A DNA stretch of 64,000 bases from Arabidopsis thaliana (taxonomy: Eukaryota; Streptophyta; Magnoliopsida; Brassicales; Brassicaceae), in assembly GCF_000001735.4 (NCBI RefSeq), contig NC_003076.8, positions 11,036,001 through 11,100,000 of the forward strand, given 5' to 3'. Shown here in pieces: positions 35,977-47,200 of the stretch. The first letter of the stretch is position 1; the number at the start of each line of letters is the position of its first letter. Under the pieces are notes generated by a model, which made no database searches, was not told the origin of the DNA, and saw only the letters and a list, made by a program, of their open reading frames with translations. The position numbers and the translations under genes are program-made.

Positions 35977-37396
35977 TGATATGTCAATATTTTGCATGAT
36001 TTAGGCATTCATTCTTCACCACTTTGTCATTGTTTCATCCACATTTCATCTCATTAGGAGTTGTTTTGGTGTGTTTTGCATACTTAGGATGATTTTGCAT
36101 TAGGATTGCATGTGTATTGCATATTTGGTTGTTTTCAGGTACTTTGGATGCTTTTGGAGTTCAAACAGAGGAGAAACAGAAGAGAAAGTCAGAATGCCCA
36201 ATGACGCCTTCAGCAAAAGTACTCTATCGCAGCCTCGGAGCCATGCCAGGGCAAATCACCAGGAGGCCTATTTGCTCGTTCTGCACTCAACCAGACAAGC
36301 TGAGAACGAAGAAGAGAAGAGAAGCCAAAGCAACCACTCGATCACCACTCGATCGCACTCGATCACAGGGTCGTTGGACCATTCAATCTCGTCTTCACTG
36401 CATCTCACTCGATCGCAAGGGTCATGACGTGAAGATTCGCTATCTATCTAGTTTCCTTATTTGTTTTATTTTCCCTTATATAAGTAGCCTCTTAGGGTTT
36501 TCCCTAGGGCATCCCGTTTTTCATCCAACTTTTACATTTCGCAGCTTTCATAGCCGCAGTGTTTCTCCTGCGACTTTGTATTTTCACTTTCAAGTATTTG
36601 ATATTCAGTTTTTGTTTAAGTCTTTCATCATTTCTATTATCATGTTTTCAATCGTTGCTTTGCTATTGTCTTTGATTATGTCTGAGTAGTGAACCGTATT
36701 TTTGAGGATGGGATAGAGTAGTTGTGGTTTACTTGGTCGTTTTAGGTGATTGAGTTTAGAATACTAGAATCCCTTATAGATTAGTTGCGCTTATTGCTTT
36801 TTTCACTGGCTAATGTGGAATATGAATCCAGACGTCCAGCGCTCAGAAGGCGTTTACTGGACGTTGGATCTATTAATTTCAGAGATATTTGCCTCACCCC
36901 AAGGGATTAGCTTGTAGAGAGGGTATTGGCTTTAACGAGTTGATTTGATATTGCCTGCTTAGTTAGAGATCGCTAATTAGAATTAGGTCAGTGTCTAGCT
37001 TTTCTTGAGGATTTCTATCACGGGAGTGAATTAATCTGTTGTTGAACTTGTTGTCTAGGGATAGCTTCTGTGAAGTTTTGTCCACCGCCTGAATAGATTA
37101 AGGAGGCCACACTATTCGATTACCCCATCCTTAGGAATCGTTTATCCATTTGACAGCCTGTTATCATTTGATTTGTTATTCACCTGCCTCTAATTGCCAT
37201 TTCTGCTTTTAGTTTCATTTCATTTCTGTTATTGCATACTAGGACTGTTAGAACCAACCAACTCTCTGCTTGACTTGAATTAGAGCTTTCTAATCATATC
37301 TCATCTGTTTACATCACATCGGATTGGATTGACAACCTAAAATACTACAACAACAGGATAGTGTTTTAGGATTAATTGAGTAAAATCTTAATATCA
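35977..37396 (+). repeat. Athila-III 5' LTR (1420 bp)
   Basis: Starts TGATATGTCAATATTTTGCATG and ends TTAATATCA next to the primer site. It has a CCTTATATAAGTAGCC box (about 36474-36489). Four ACTCGATC motifs lie at 36336, 36347, 36357 and 36407. Confidence 0.85.
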
Positions 37397-37399
37397 ATT

Positions 37400-37416
37400 T
37401 GGCGCCGTTGCCAATT
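37400..37416 (+). promoter_or_regulatory. Athila-III primer binding site (tRNA-Asp type)
   Basis: TGGCGCCGTTGCC matches the complement of the tRNA-Asp 3' end over its first 13 bases, three bases after the LTR. Confidence 0.8.
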
Positions 37417-37588
37417 TGGTGTTTGTTTGCTATATTTGAGATCATTATAAGCATTAAGATCAAGTTCGTTTTTGTTACACAAGTTACTAACATTGTGCCC
37501 TTTCTGTCTTTGTTTTTCAGGTACCTTGCAACCCGCTTTATAGACGCATCTCTGATTCGTCTGTTATAGCCCGGCTGCTATCTGTTGC

Positions 37589-37983
37589 ATGTATACAAGG
37601 TCACAAGAAAATCAGAACGTCCTATTCAATGATAACATCGATCGTATTGCTCGCCAACTGAGAGAACAGACAGAAACCGACACAGTGGCTGACGTTGTAG
37701 ATGAGCAAGAGCAACCTACCAACATTGGTGCTGGTGACTTCCCTCACAACCACAACCAGCGTCATGGAATTGTTCCACCTCTAGTACAGAACAACAACTT
37801 TGAGATCAAAAGCGGTCTCATTTCAATGGTTCGGGGGAACAAGTTTCATGGCCTGCCAATGGAAGATCCGCTAGATCATCTTGACGAGTTTGAAAGACTC
37901 TGTGGCCTTACTAAAATCAATGGAGTTAGTGAAGATGGTTTAAGCTTCGCTTGTTTCCATTCTCACTTGGAGATAAAGCCCAT
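37589..37983 (+). pseudogene. Athila-III gag, N-terminal part
   Basis: ATG 37589 opens [20 protein letters not shown], followed by [30 protein letters not shown] and [11 protein letters not shown], the same order as in Athila-II gag. A shift lies near 37945. The frame stops making sense at 37984, where Athila-I begins, exactly at the place where Athila-II reads DKAHIW. Confidence 0.8.
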
Positions 37984-39177
37984 TGATATGGTTCAAATTA
38001 CCTTGAACTACTCTCTCAAATAAGAGATTAATTGCAGTATTTTAGGATCAAATACACGGAGTTCTTTTGTTCAAACAATGAGTTGAATGTCAAGATTAAG
38101 CTAGCCGGGTAATAGTGAAAATAAAAGAGAACAAAGTAAAAAGACAGCGGGATGATTGTGTTGTGAACGATTTAATAAAGAGCTAGGAACAGGGTATTCT
38201 CTGGAAACTATTGGTCAGTAGATCTAATGAAAGCTAGGTTGTTATCGAACCATTCTTAAACTCAAACTCTTATTATGGAATAACCGGTGGGCGTACCGCG
38301 AAACTCCCTATATCTATAGCTAATAATAACCGGAGAAGCCGAGAAACTATCAACCTAAATATGCATTCTTAGCGAGTTCAATTGTTCATCTTAGTAGATA
38401 GGCCGATTCTTATTACACACCTATAAACCAGACTCATCAAATAATAAATCAATCTACAGATACCTATGGCGGGCATATCAATTGTCTCGATTCAAGATCT
38501 AGTTAATTACTCTAGATCTAGCATTAAACATAATTAAAGATGAAGAATTCTACAGATAATCTAGCAAAGGGGGCAATCTACTAAACCATATGAATCCCTA
38601 ATGAGATACCCTATTCCTAACAAGCAGACTACTAAGACATATTGAATGAAACAAACAACATAATTGAGATAGAAAGCATAAACACAGCAATAGAGATAAG
38701 AGTTAGAAAAGATTTCTTCACGGTATTTAAAACTGGAATGAGTGTCTCAAGAACAATGGATGAATAGCTTTTGTCTCTCAGTCACAGGGTTTTGCAAAAG
38801 CTTGATAAAAGACTCGATAAAAGAAACTTAGGTCTAAAAACAATATATAAAACCCTAAAAACGTCCAGAGACTAATAATGCAAATAGGGAAGTCTGCTGG
38901 GGCAAATTTCCTCTTCTGTAAACTTGAAAGCGTCGTGGACTTCTGCTGGGCCGAAACTGGTGTCGATCGACACAAAGAGTGTGTCGATCGACACTCCTCG
39001 CTGATTCCTGAACCAAAATCGTCCTTAGCTTTTGCTCTAAAATGTCTCCTTATCTCTATTGTTATCCCATTGCATAGAATACCTGAAAAGACACTAAAAA
39101 GACTCGAGAAATAACATAAAGGCTTAAAATCCTATACCTAAAACATAGATAAAATCAGTGAAAATCGGGTTATATCA
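37984..39177 (-). repeat. Athila-I 3' LTR (1194 bp)
   Basis: Plus-strand ends are TGATATGG and TATATCA. It matches the solo LTR at 29344-30520. Two GTGTCGATCGACAC palindromes lie at 38960-38973 and 38981-38994. A TATATA box for the minus strand lies near 38843-38850. Confidence 0.88.
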
Positions 39178-40489
39178 ACTCCCCCAGACTTAGCTTTTGC
39201 TTGCCCTCAAGCATAACACAAAAGCCGAACCCTTGGAAGAGGTTTTGAAAACAAAGGAACTGCCAACATTCTCTAGCCTATTGCCATGATCATTCAAACT
39301 AAGTCCATATGCCTAATAAGTCTAATCAAATCCTAACCAACATGTACTTCTCTACAAGCTTACACAACATTCTAGATTCCATACCTAAGTTCCAGAACTA
39401 TATCCACCAGGCTTTCATAGCTGGGTCTCATCAAACAAGCTGACATTCAAGACCATTCTTTATATATTTGTTTTTCTTTTTCGATGTTCTTTCTCTCCCC
39501 CAGACTTATTATTTTTAGAGAGTAAACAAAGGGGAACTCGCATACTGGATCGACACCCTCGACATTTTTCCAACCTTTATAATTGATCATTCCAATTAAG
39601 GTATAATAATGAGGTCATAGGAAACATTCCTACCCATATACACTATTTGAAAGTCATCTCCATCTCTCATTATATTTTTCTTTTTATAAGGGGAGAGGAA
39701 CATATTCTTTTTATCACATTGGTCTCAATATCAGGTATCAACAAGGAGTCAAGATTTATGAATACTAACTACTTGAAGAGGTAAAAGGAAGAGCAGTGAG
39801 ATTAGCTCCAGCCTTAGTGGCTGAGTTGGAAACTAGGATATCCTTAAGTCTGTTGGTTTGCCATCTAGATTTTCCAATAGTCAGATTGACTCGAACAAGA
39901 CAAATATAGATCATGATTCCTAACTAAACTAAACAAAACGTTTTTTTTAAAAAAATTTAGAAAAGGAAATAAAAGAAATAACCAAATGAACTGCAAAATG
40001 AAAAATGATAAGAAACAAAAATAAAAGCCATATTAGTATGAACCCCCCCCCCCCAGACTTAAACGACATTGTCCCCAGTGGCATTCAAATCCAGAGAAAG
40101 AGGGGAAAATGAAACAAAAATAAAAGAAAATAAAAGAAAGTGAAAAGAAAAATCAAACCAGTGGGTTGCCTCCCACTAAGCGCTCGTTTTGAGTCAATAG
40201 CTTGACTTGGTGGAGTTCAAGATGTGGGTGGAGTGGTGGAGGATTGATGCTGCCTCCTCGCCTTCCAAGGCGGTGTGTAAACGGATCTGGCTGGGGCAGC
40301 TGCAGGTTTCGATCGACAATCAGGGATGTGTCGATCGACACTCATCTCGTCACCTGCAAGAACAACAGGAGAAACAAGCTTTCGAGGAATCTAGGCTTGT
40401 TATCTTGTGAAGCAATCTTCGAATTATCTAAAGAATTAATCAAAGGTAAAGCAGGAGAAGAGAGAGAAGAGAATTTATCACATAGGTCC
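39178..40489 (-). other. Athila-I 3' non-coding region with repeated polypurine tracts
   Basis: No gene seen. The minus-strand motif AAGTCTGGGGG occurs three times: at 39178-39191 next to the LTR, at 39495-39507, and at 40043-40060 with a run of 12 G. Two pairs of TCGATCGA palindromes are at 40307/40328 and 40546/40569, the second pair within the protease reading frame. Confidence 0.65.
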
Positions 40490-42225
40490 TTAAGTGGTGT
40501 TGGTTGAAGAGAGTGTGCAGAATCCTCTGTCTGTGAAACCCGAGGGTATCGATCGACAGGGGGTAGTAGTATCGATCGACACCGTTGCTCTGCAACTCTC
40601 ATTGGCGAGCTGAGCGGGTTGGAGCATTTTGTGTGGCTCTGTGGTGGGATGATCAGTCTGAGGAGGTGTATCTATGCTTGAAGCAATGCAACTGATAGGC
40701 TTAGTAAGCTCTGAACCATCCATGCCAAACTCCATCTCCAAATCACAAACCTTGAGAGAGATTCTCTCTTTCTTCACATCAAACCTAGCACCAGTTGTAG
40801 CTAGGAATGCTCTTCCAAGGATAAGAGGATCCTTGGGTTCCTTCTCATAGTCCAGGACCACGAAATCAGCAGGGATAACAGAGTTACCAACCTTAACATG
40901 AACATCTTCAAGGATTCCTTCAGGGATTCGCTTGGAACGATCCGCGAAGAGAAGAGTGATGCGAGTAGGTCTGTAGTGAGTCATGCCTAGTCTCTCAGCA
41001 AACAGACTTAGGCATGAGGTTGATGATGGATCCCATATCACACAAAAAGCGGCTAAACCTGCTTCTGGAGATAGAGCAATTAAGAACAAAGCTACATGGA
41101 TCTACAAGCTACTCAGTGGTCTGACCAGGAGTAATGGTGCGGATGTACTCGGCTATGTCTACTCTCTATGCCTTCTCCTTCTTGGCCTTAGGCAGCATGA
41201 TTGCACTGATGTCCCTGGTAAGCAGCTTAGCTTCATCTAAGCTAATTCCATTGTCAACAAGTCGCTTGACATACCTGTTGAGTGAGGAAGCAGATGTCTC
41301 AGAAGCATCCTTAGGAAGAGTATGGAAGATCTTCTCCATTATGGCTTTGCACTTGGCAGCATGAAGCTCCTGCTTAGAACGACGCCTCTTCGGATACGCG
41401 ACAGGAGGAGTGTAGACAGGCTCGGGCTACATAGGTATTTGCACCTTACAGGGTGCAGTCCGGATCCAATGTCGATCGACACAAGAGGGGTATCGATCGA
41501 CACCGTCGTATTGAGTCGTCTCTGATAAGAGCGTCCCATATGGTGTCGATCGACACAGGAGGGTGTCGATCGACACCCTCTCTGCAACTGCGAGCTCCAA
41601 CTCGTCTTTAGAGTCCAATTCCTCCCACACATCATCTCCTTCTCTAATCATGATGGCATTGCAGCTCTTCCTTGGGTTAGCATCAGGATTACCAGGAAGA
41701 AAACCCTATTGTCTCTTGATAGATTGTGCAGTTCGAGCTACCTGTACATCTAGCTTCTTCAAGTGAGAGCTCAGATTGTCGATCTTCCCATTAAGATCTG
41801 TGTAGACAGCATCAAACTTGCCATTAAACTCCACAACAAGCTTTGTTTGGCTCTCTAGAATTTGCTCAAGCATCGATTCCATTCTTGTCTCTGCTGAGGG
41901 TGGAGGGGAGGGGGGCTTGGTAAGCTGAATTACCATAGGTCCTGTGAAAGCTTCTTTGAGGAAAGGTCTTCTGGAAAGCAGGATTTGGAGTGTAGTTGGA
42001 GGAACCCTGGTTCCCTGTAAACCTGTTGCCACTGAAGTTGCCCTGTGTTTGCCCAAACTTCCTGTATCCCTGACCATTTATGTAGAAGACTCCTTCCTCT
42101 AACTTAGGCTCAGGCTCAATAGTCTCTTCCTCAGCTGCAAAGTAGACATGCTTCTTCCCTGTGAGCAAGTTATGAACTGAATCCAGCTTAGCATTCACCT
42201 CTACTATCTGATTTCTTGAAATAGC
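40490..42225 (-). pseudogene. Athila-I gag-protease
   Basis: Reading from 42225 down, gag parts include VEVNAKLDSVHNLLTGKK, EEGVFYINGQGY, GNRFTGNQGSSNYTPNP and SQTKLVVEFNGKFDAVYTDL. A segment with EKIFHTLPKDASETSASSL lies at about 41340-41150. The retropepsin part is 41089-40490, with RIPEGILEDVHVKVGNSVIP, DYEKEPKDPLILGRAFLAT and GARFDVKKERISL. A frame change at about 41040 damages the catalytic loop region. Several pieces of the protein are made of the repeated TCGATCGACAC motif, read as VSIDT, CRSTP or VDRH by frame. The N-terminus of gag is beyond the Athila-II insertion. Confidence 0.75.
41469..41576. repeat. Two pairs of TCGATCGA palindromes
   Basis: Starts are at 41469 and 41490 (pair 1) and 41543 and 41563 (pair 2), each about GTGTCGATCGACAC, with 21 and 20 bases between members. 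They lie in the Athila-I gag-protease region. Confidence 0.95.
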
Positions 42226-43993
42226 TGATAAGTATGTATTTTGCATGTTTTGAGCATCCCTTTGTCATCATTTTAGCACCATATCATTACTGTTTTATAC
42301 CATTTCTCATCATTTGTCATCACTTTGCATGTTTAGGATAGGTTTGCATGCATGTTGCATATTTGTGTTGATTTGAGGTGATTTGGAGCTGTTGACGAGC
42401 TAATTGGAAGAAGCGGACCTGATCATGTCAAACCACTCGACCCCGAGGTCGAGTAGAAGCTTCAAGACCTCAAGAGACCACTCGACCCCCTGGTCGAGTA
42501 GAGGACTTCTCGATTTCATCATATCACTCGACCCTGAGGTCGAGTGTCATCATCTCCATCACCTGACCACCACTCGATCACCTCACTTGACCCCAAGGTC
42601 GAGTGTCTTCATCTCCATCACCAGATCACCACCGCGATCACACCTCTCTACCGGGAAGTCGAGTATCACCATCACCACCACTCGACTACATACTCGATGG
42701 CAAGCTTCAGAGTCTTCTTCATTCCGCACTCAACCAGACATTCAAGCATAAGAAAGAAAAGAAGACTCCAGCTATTCACTCGACCTCCCACTCGACCACC
42801 TAGGTCGAGTACAGTTCTTAATCCGTCCCAATACTGCGTCGTTTTAAGTATTAGGGTTTCGGAATATTTTGCTATAAGTAGCATGTACCCTACATTTTCG
42901 AGAACAAGTTTTTTTTATCTAGTTTTATTCCGCAGACACTGTGTTCTAGACCTTTTGTAATCCGGATTTCTCTTTATCTATTCAGTATTTAGCATTCAGT
43001 ATTTGTTCTTGATTTCGTTTACTGTTGTTCATCCTGTTATCGTTTTGCTATTACACTGTTGTTATCGTGTTTTCATCCTGTTCAACGTTTATGTTCTCTA
43101 CAATGATGTCTGAGTAGTGAATAGGTTTCTGAGGATGGGTTAGAGTAGTGTAGAATTCTCAGTATGCTAGGTGGTTAAGTATTGATTGATAGATCCCTTC
43201 TGGATTAGTTGTTCTTAATGCCTATTGCTTTCTGATCAACTGGAATTTGAGCCCAGATATTTCTGCGCCCAAAAGGTGTTCGATGAAATGTCTGAACCAT
43301 TAATTCTAGAGATTCGTGGCCCTGTACCAAGGTATTGGTTGCAAGGAGCGTTTTGGCTTTAACTTGTTGATTCGTAATGCCTGTTAGGTTAGCTCTCGTC
43401 AATGGTGATTGAGTCTGGGACTAGGTTAACTTGAGGGTCTCTGTTGCGGTGGCACTTAGATTTGGTTAATGAACTTGTTGTTTAGGGATAATTTATTGAG
43501 CATGTCAGTCACCTGTAAACTGAGGAAACGAAACTACTCAATTACCCCATCCTCGAGAATTCTTTATCCGATTGATTTTATTGTTTACTCCACTGCTGTT
43601 TACTGTATCCTGTCATCTGCTGCTTAGTTTCTACAATTCTTTTTTGTTACTCGACCTTATACTCGACCACCCAGTTGTCTGGCAACAGACTGTGCAGTCA
43701 ATTATCTGTGTCATACTGTCTGTCTGTTACTCGACCTATCACTAGACCTCACCCAGTGCTCTGCAAAGAGCTGTGTTGGTCAAGTGTTTTATTGTTTCTG
43801 CTTGAATTTCTGGTTTCTGCATGTTCACTTAGAACTGCTAGAACACACTAAAACCTGTTATTGCTTGGCTTGACTTAGTGACTTCTAATCACATCTTGAT
43901 TGTTAGCATCACACCAATTTGGATTGACAACCTAAAATACTACAACGACATGATTGGTGTTTTAGGATAATTGATCTTAAAAACCTATTATCA
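42226..43993 (+). repeat. Athila-II 5' LTR (1768 bp)
   Basis: Starts TGATAAGTATGTATTTTGCATG and ends TTATCA. A GCTATAAGTAGC TATA box lies at about 42870-42881. Five hairpin-type repeats of ACTCGACC...GGTCGAGT lie at 42435-42454, 42481-42500, 42527-42546, 42586-42605 and 42790-42810. Confidence 0.92.
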
Positions 43994-43996
43994 ATT

Positions 43997-44013
43997 TGGC
44001 GCCGTTGCCAATT
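43997..44013 (+). promoter_or_regulatory. Athila-II primer binding site (tRNA-Asp type)
   Basis: TGGCGCCGTTGCCAATT, three bases after the LTR; the first 13 bases match the tRNA-Asp complement. Confidence 0.85.
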
Positions 44014-44258
44014 GGGTGTTTGTTTGTTACATTTGAGATTTCAGACTTGCTTAGATAGAGTTCTTTTTCAATTTTTATTTCAGTTACTGACTGTGTGTTT
44101 TTCTTGTTGTCTTCTCGGTTGAGGTACACCTCTGCTATATTCAAACTCGATCAACAGGCAACCAGAACCTCCTTTTCAACGATAACATCAGCCGCCTAGC
44201 TCGTGAACTCAGAGAAAGGAGAAACACAGTCAACCTTATACCTCAACAACCACTCGAA
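44014..44258 (+). other. Athila-II leader, with the lost upstream start of gag
   Basis: The gag frame is open upstream of the ATG at 44259: from about 44134 it reads [20 protein letters not shown], matching the start of Athila-III gag. The original ATG of that longer start is not present, so either the 44259 ATG is used or the start is mutated. Confidence 0.6.
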
Positions 44259-47200
44259 ATGGCTGACGAACAAAATCAACAGAATGGCCCTGCAAACATT
44301 GGTGCTGGAGATGCACCACGGGACCACCATCAGAGGAAAGGAATTGCACCTCCTGCTATCCAGAACAACAACTTCGAGATTAAGAGTGGTCTCATCTTGA
44401 TGATTGAGGGGAATAAATTCCATGGTCTGCCAATGGAGGATCCACTCGACCACATGGATGAATTTGATAGGCTCTTCAACCTAACAAAAATCAATGGTGT
44501 CAGTGAAGACGGATTCAAGCTCCGTTTGTTTCCATTCTCCTTGGGCGACAAAGCACACATCTGGGAAAAGAATCTGCCCCGTGACTCAGTCACCACCTGG
44601 GATGATTGCAAAAAGGCTTTTTTAGCAAAGTTCTTCTCCAATGCCAGAACTGCAGGACTCAGAAATGAGATTTCTGGCTTTTTACAAAAGACTGGTGAAA
44701 GCTTCTGTGAAGCATGTGAGCGTTTCAAGGGTTACACCAACCAATGCCCTCATCGTGGCTTCAAGAAAGCTTCTCTGCTCAGCACTCTATACAGAGGAGT
44801 TCTACCACGGATCAGAATGCTTCTGGATACCGCCAACAATGGGAATTTCTAGAACAAAGATGTTGAAGAAGGCTGGGAATTGGTTGAGAACCTTGCTCAA
44901 TCAGATGGTAATTACAACGAGGACTACGACAGAACTATCAGAGGCACAACTGACTCTGATAACAAATACAAGAAGGAGATCAAAGCGCTGAATGACAAGC
45001 TGGACAGGATTCTTCTTAGCCAGTAGAAGCATGTGCACTTCCTTGTTGATGACGAGCAGTATCAAGTCCAAGATGAGGAGGGTAACCAGTTAGAAGAAGT
45101 TAGCTACATCAACAATCAAGGTGGCTACAAAGGGTACAACAACTTCAAGATGAACAACCCTAACCTCTCTTACCCTAGCACCAACGTTGCTAATCCTCAG
45201 GATCAAGTGTATCCTCCACAACAACAACAAGGTCAGAACAAACCTTTTGTTCCCTACAATCAAGATTTTGTTCCCCAGCAGCAATTTGAAGGGAACTACC
45301 AGCAGCAACCACCACCTGGGTTTGCACCTCGGCAAAACCAAGGTCCTGTTGTACCTGATGCTGAAATGAAACAGATGGTACAACAGCTGCTACAGGGACA
45401 AGCATCTAGCTCCACGGAAATTGCTAAGAAGTTATCTGAATTGCATTAGAAGATGAACTGCAGCTACAATGACCTGAATGCCAAAGTGGAGGCGTTGAAT
45501 ACCAAAGTCAGATACTTAGAAGGACAATCCGCATCTACCTCTCCTCCCAAAGTTATGGGACTTCCAGGGAAGTCAATTCAAAATCCCCAGGAGTATGCTA
45601 ATGTTCATGCTATCAACATAAGGAGTGGAAGTGAGTTATTCACTAAAGAGAGACCCAAGTCAGTCACTGAGGACAGTGCATACCAAGATGGGGAGGATTT
45701 CAGTCTCAATAAAGATCAAGCTGACCAGCCACTCGACCAGTCACTTGAGCAGCCACTCGAGCAACCACTCGACCAGCCACTCGACCAGTCACTCGAGCAG
45801 CCACTCGACCAGTCACTCGAGCTGCCACTCGACCACTTTACTCAACCGACATTCCCAGCAACATCACCAACTGCTCTGAAACCAGTTGTTGTCAAAAACA
45901 AAGAAAAAGTCTTCATTCCTCATCCTTACAAGCCCCCACTTCCATTTCCTGGCCGACACAAGAAAGAGTTAGAAAATAAGTACAGAGCTATTATTGCAAA
46001 GAACATAAAACAAGTTGAAGCCAGGATACCTCTTGTTGATGCTCTCACGCGTATCCCGGATTCCGAAAAATTCTTTAAAGACTTGATCATGGAGAGAATT
46101 CAAGAGGTTCAGAAAACAACAGTTATGAGCCATGAGTGTAGTGCCATCATACATGAGAAAGATGAACCAGAGAAGCTAGGAGACCCTGGTTCATTCACTC
46201 TACCATGCTCCCTAGGTTCATTGACATTCAATAAATGCCTTTGTGACCTAGGAACATCAGTAAGTCTAATGCCACTCTCAGTAGCTAAGAGGTTAGGTTT
46301 TAACAAATATAAATATTGCAATATCTCCTTGATTTTGGCTGATGGGTCGGTTAGACAACCTCATGGGTTATTAGAAGATTTGCTTATCAAGATTGGAAAT
46401 GTGGAGGTGCCTACAGACTTCATAGTGTTGAACATGGATGAAGAACCAAAAGATCCCTTGATCTTAGGAAGGCCCTTTTTGGCTACAGCTGGAGCAATCA
46501 TAGATGTTAAGCAAGGAAAGATTGATCTTAATATGGGAAAGGATTTTAAAATGAAGTTTGACATCAATGATGCTATGAAGAAGCCGACAATAGAAGGACA
46601 GACCTTCTTAGTTGAGGAAAAGGATCTGCTAGTTGATGAACTTCTAGTGGAACTTAAAGAAGCAAATAACTCAAAAACTGTTTTCACCAAGAGTGGTAAA
46701 GCTGGGTATCTCCCTAGTGAAACTTTGAGTTCTGAGAAGTCATTAGACTCACACAAGGCAACAGTTGGCTCAAAGGTTTACAAGGGCTTGATGGGGTCTG
46801 ACACAAAGGTTATGAAAGCTAATGAAGTAAGTTCAACACATGCTCGACCAACTGATTCCACCAACAACTCGAAGAAGCCTCCAACTTGCCATGAAAGCTC
46901 ATGCTCGACCAAACAACTCATGGCAAGCACTCATACGTCAGATGATTGGTTAGAACTCAAGGAGAGATCTAAATGGCAAGACAAAGCCATACAAGAGCTA
47001 ACACATATTGTGAAAGAGCTGAAGGATCAAATCAAGGAGCTCAATGGAAAAGCCAACCAAGTACCACTCAACATCAAGGATGCCCCTCACGATGGAGCCA
47101 CTATTCTTGTCAGCAAAGAAGGATGTGAATTCACATCGGAATGGTGTAGAGGAGAAGACTATCTTGATAAAAATGAAGCTTACTGTGAGGACATAGCCTT

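Larger units (their letters stand above)
35977..37983 (+). mobile_element. Athila-III, 5' part (rest beyond the window)
   Basis: A plus-strand Athila-type element inserted in TAT-B1 antisense gene 2. It has an LTR (35977-37396), a primer site (37400-37416) and the gag start (37589-37983). Athila-I inserted in gag at 37983/37984. The left target bases are TCTTC (35972-35976). Confidence 0.85.
37984..42225 (-). mobile_element. Athila-I, 3' part (rest beyond the window)
   Basis: A minus-strand Athila-type element in the gag of Athila-III. It has a 3' LTR (37984-39177), a polypurine tract (39178-39191, reading AAGTCTGGGGGAGT on the minus strand), about 1.3 kb without coding, then protease and gag reading leftwards. 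Athila-II cuts it at 42225/42226. The left target bases are CCCAT (37979-37983). No reverse transcriptase or integrase lies between the protease and the 3' LTR, where they should be. Confidence 0.85.

Noticed and set aside
36110..36689. Two overlapping long frames in the Athila-III LTR
   Set aside because: Wholly inside an LTR; the apparent Ser/Arg repeats come from the ACTCGATC motifs.
38960..41576. TCGATCGA motif as a satellite repeat
   Set aside because: Units are dispersed in pairs over 2.6 kb and absent from neighbouring elements, so it is not a tandem satellite.
42435..42810. Possible CRISPR-like repeat array
   Set aside because: Spacing is irregular beyond three units, the repeats are short inverted repeats in a plant LTR, and there are no cas genes.
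42404..42960. Ser/His/Pro-rich frames (STPRSS, HHLTTTRSP)
   Set aside because: Produced by the hairpin motif array in the Athila-II LTR; the same occurs in the second LTR (49571-50096).
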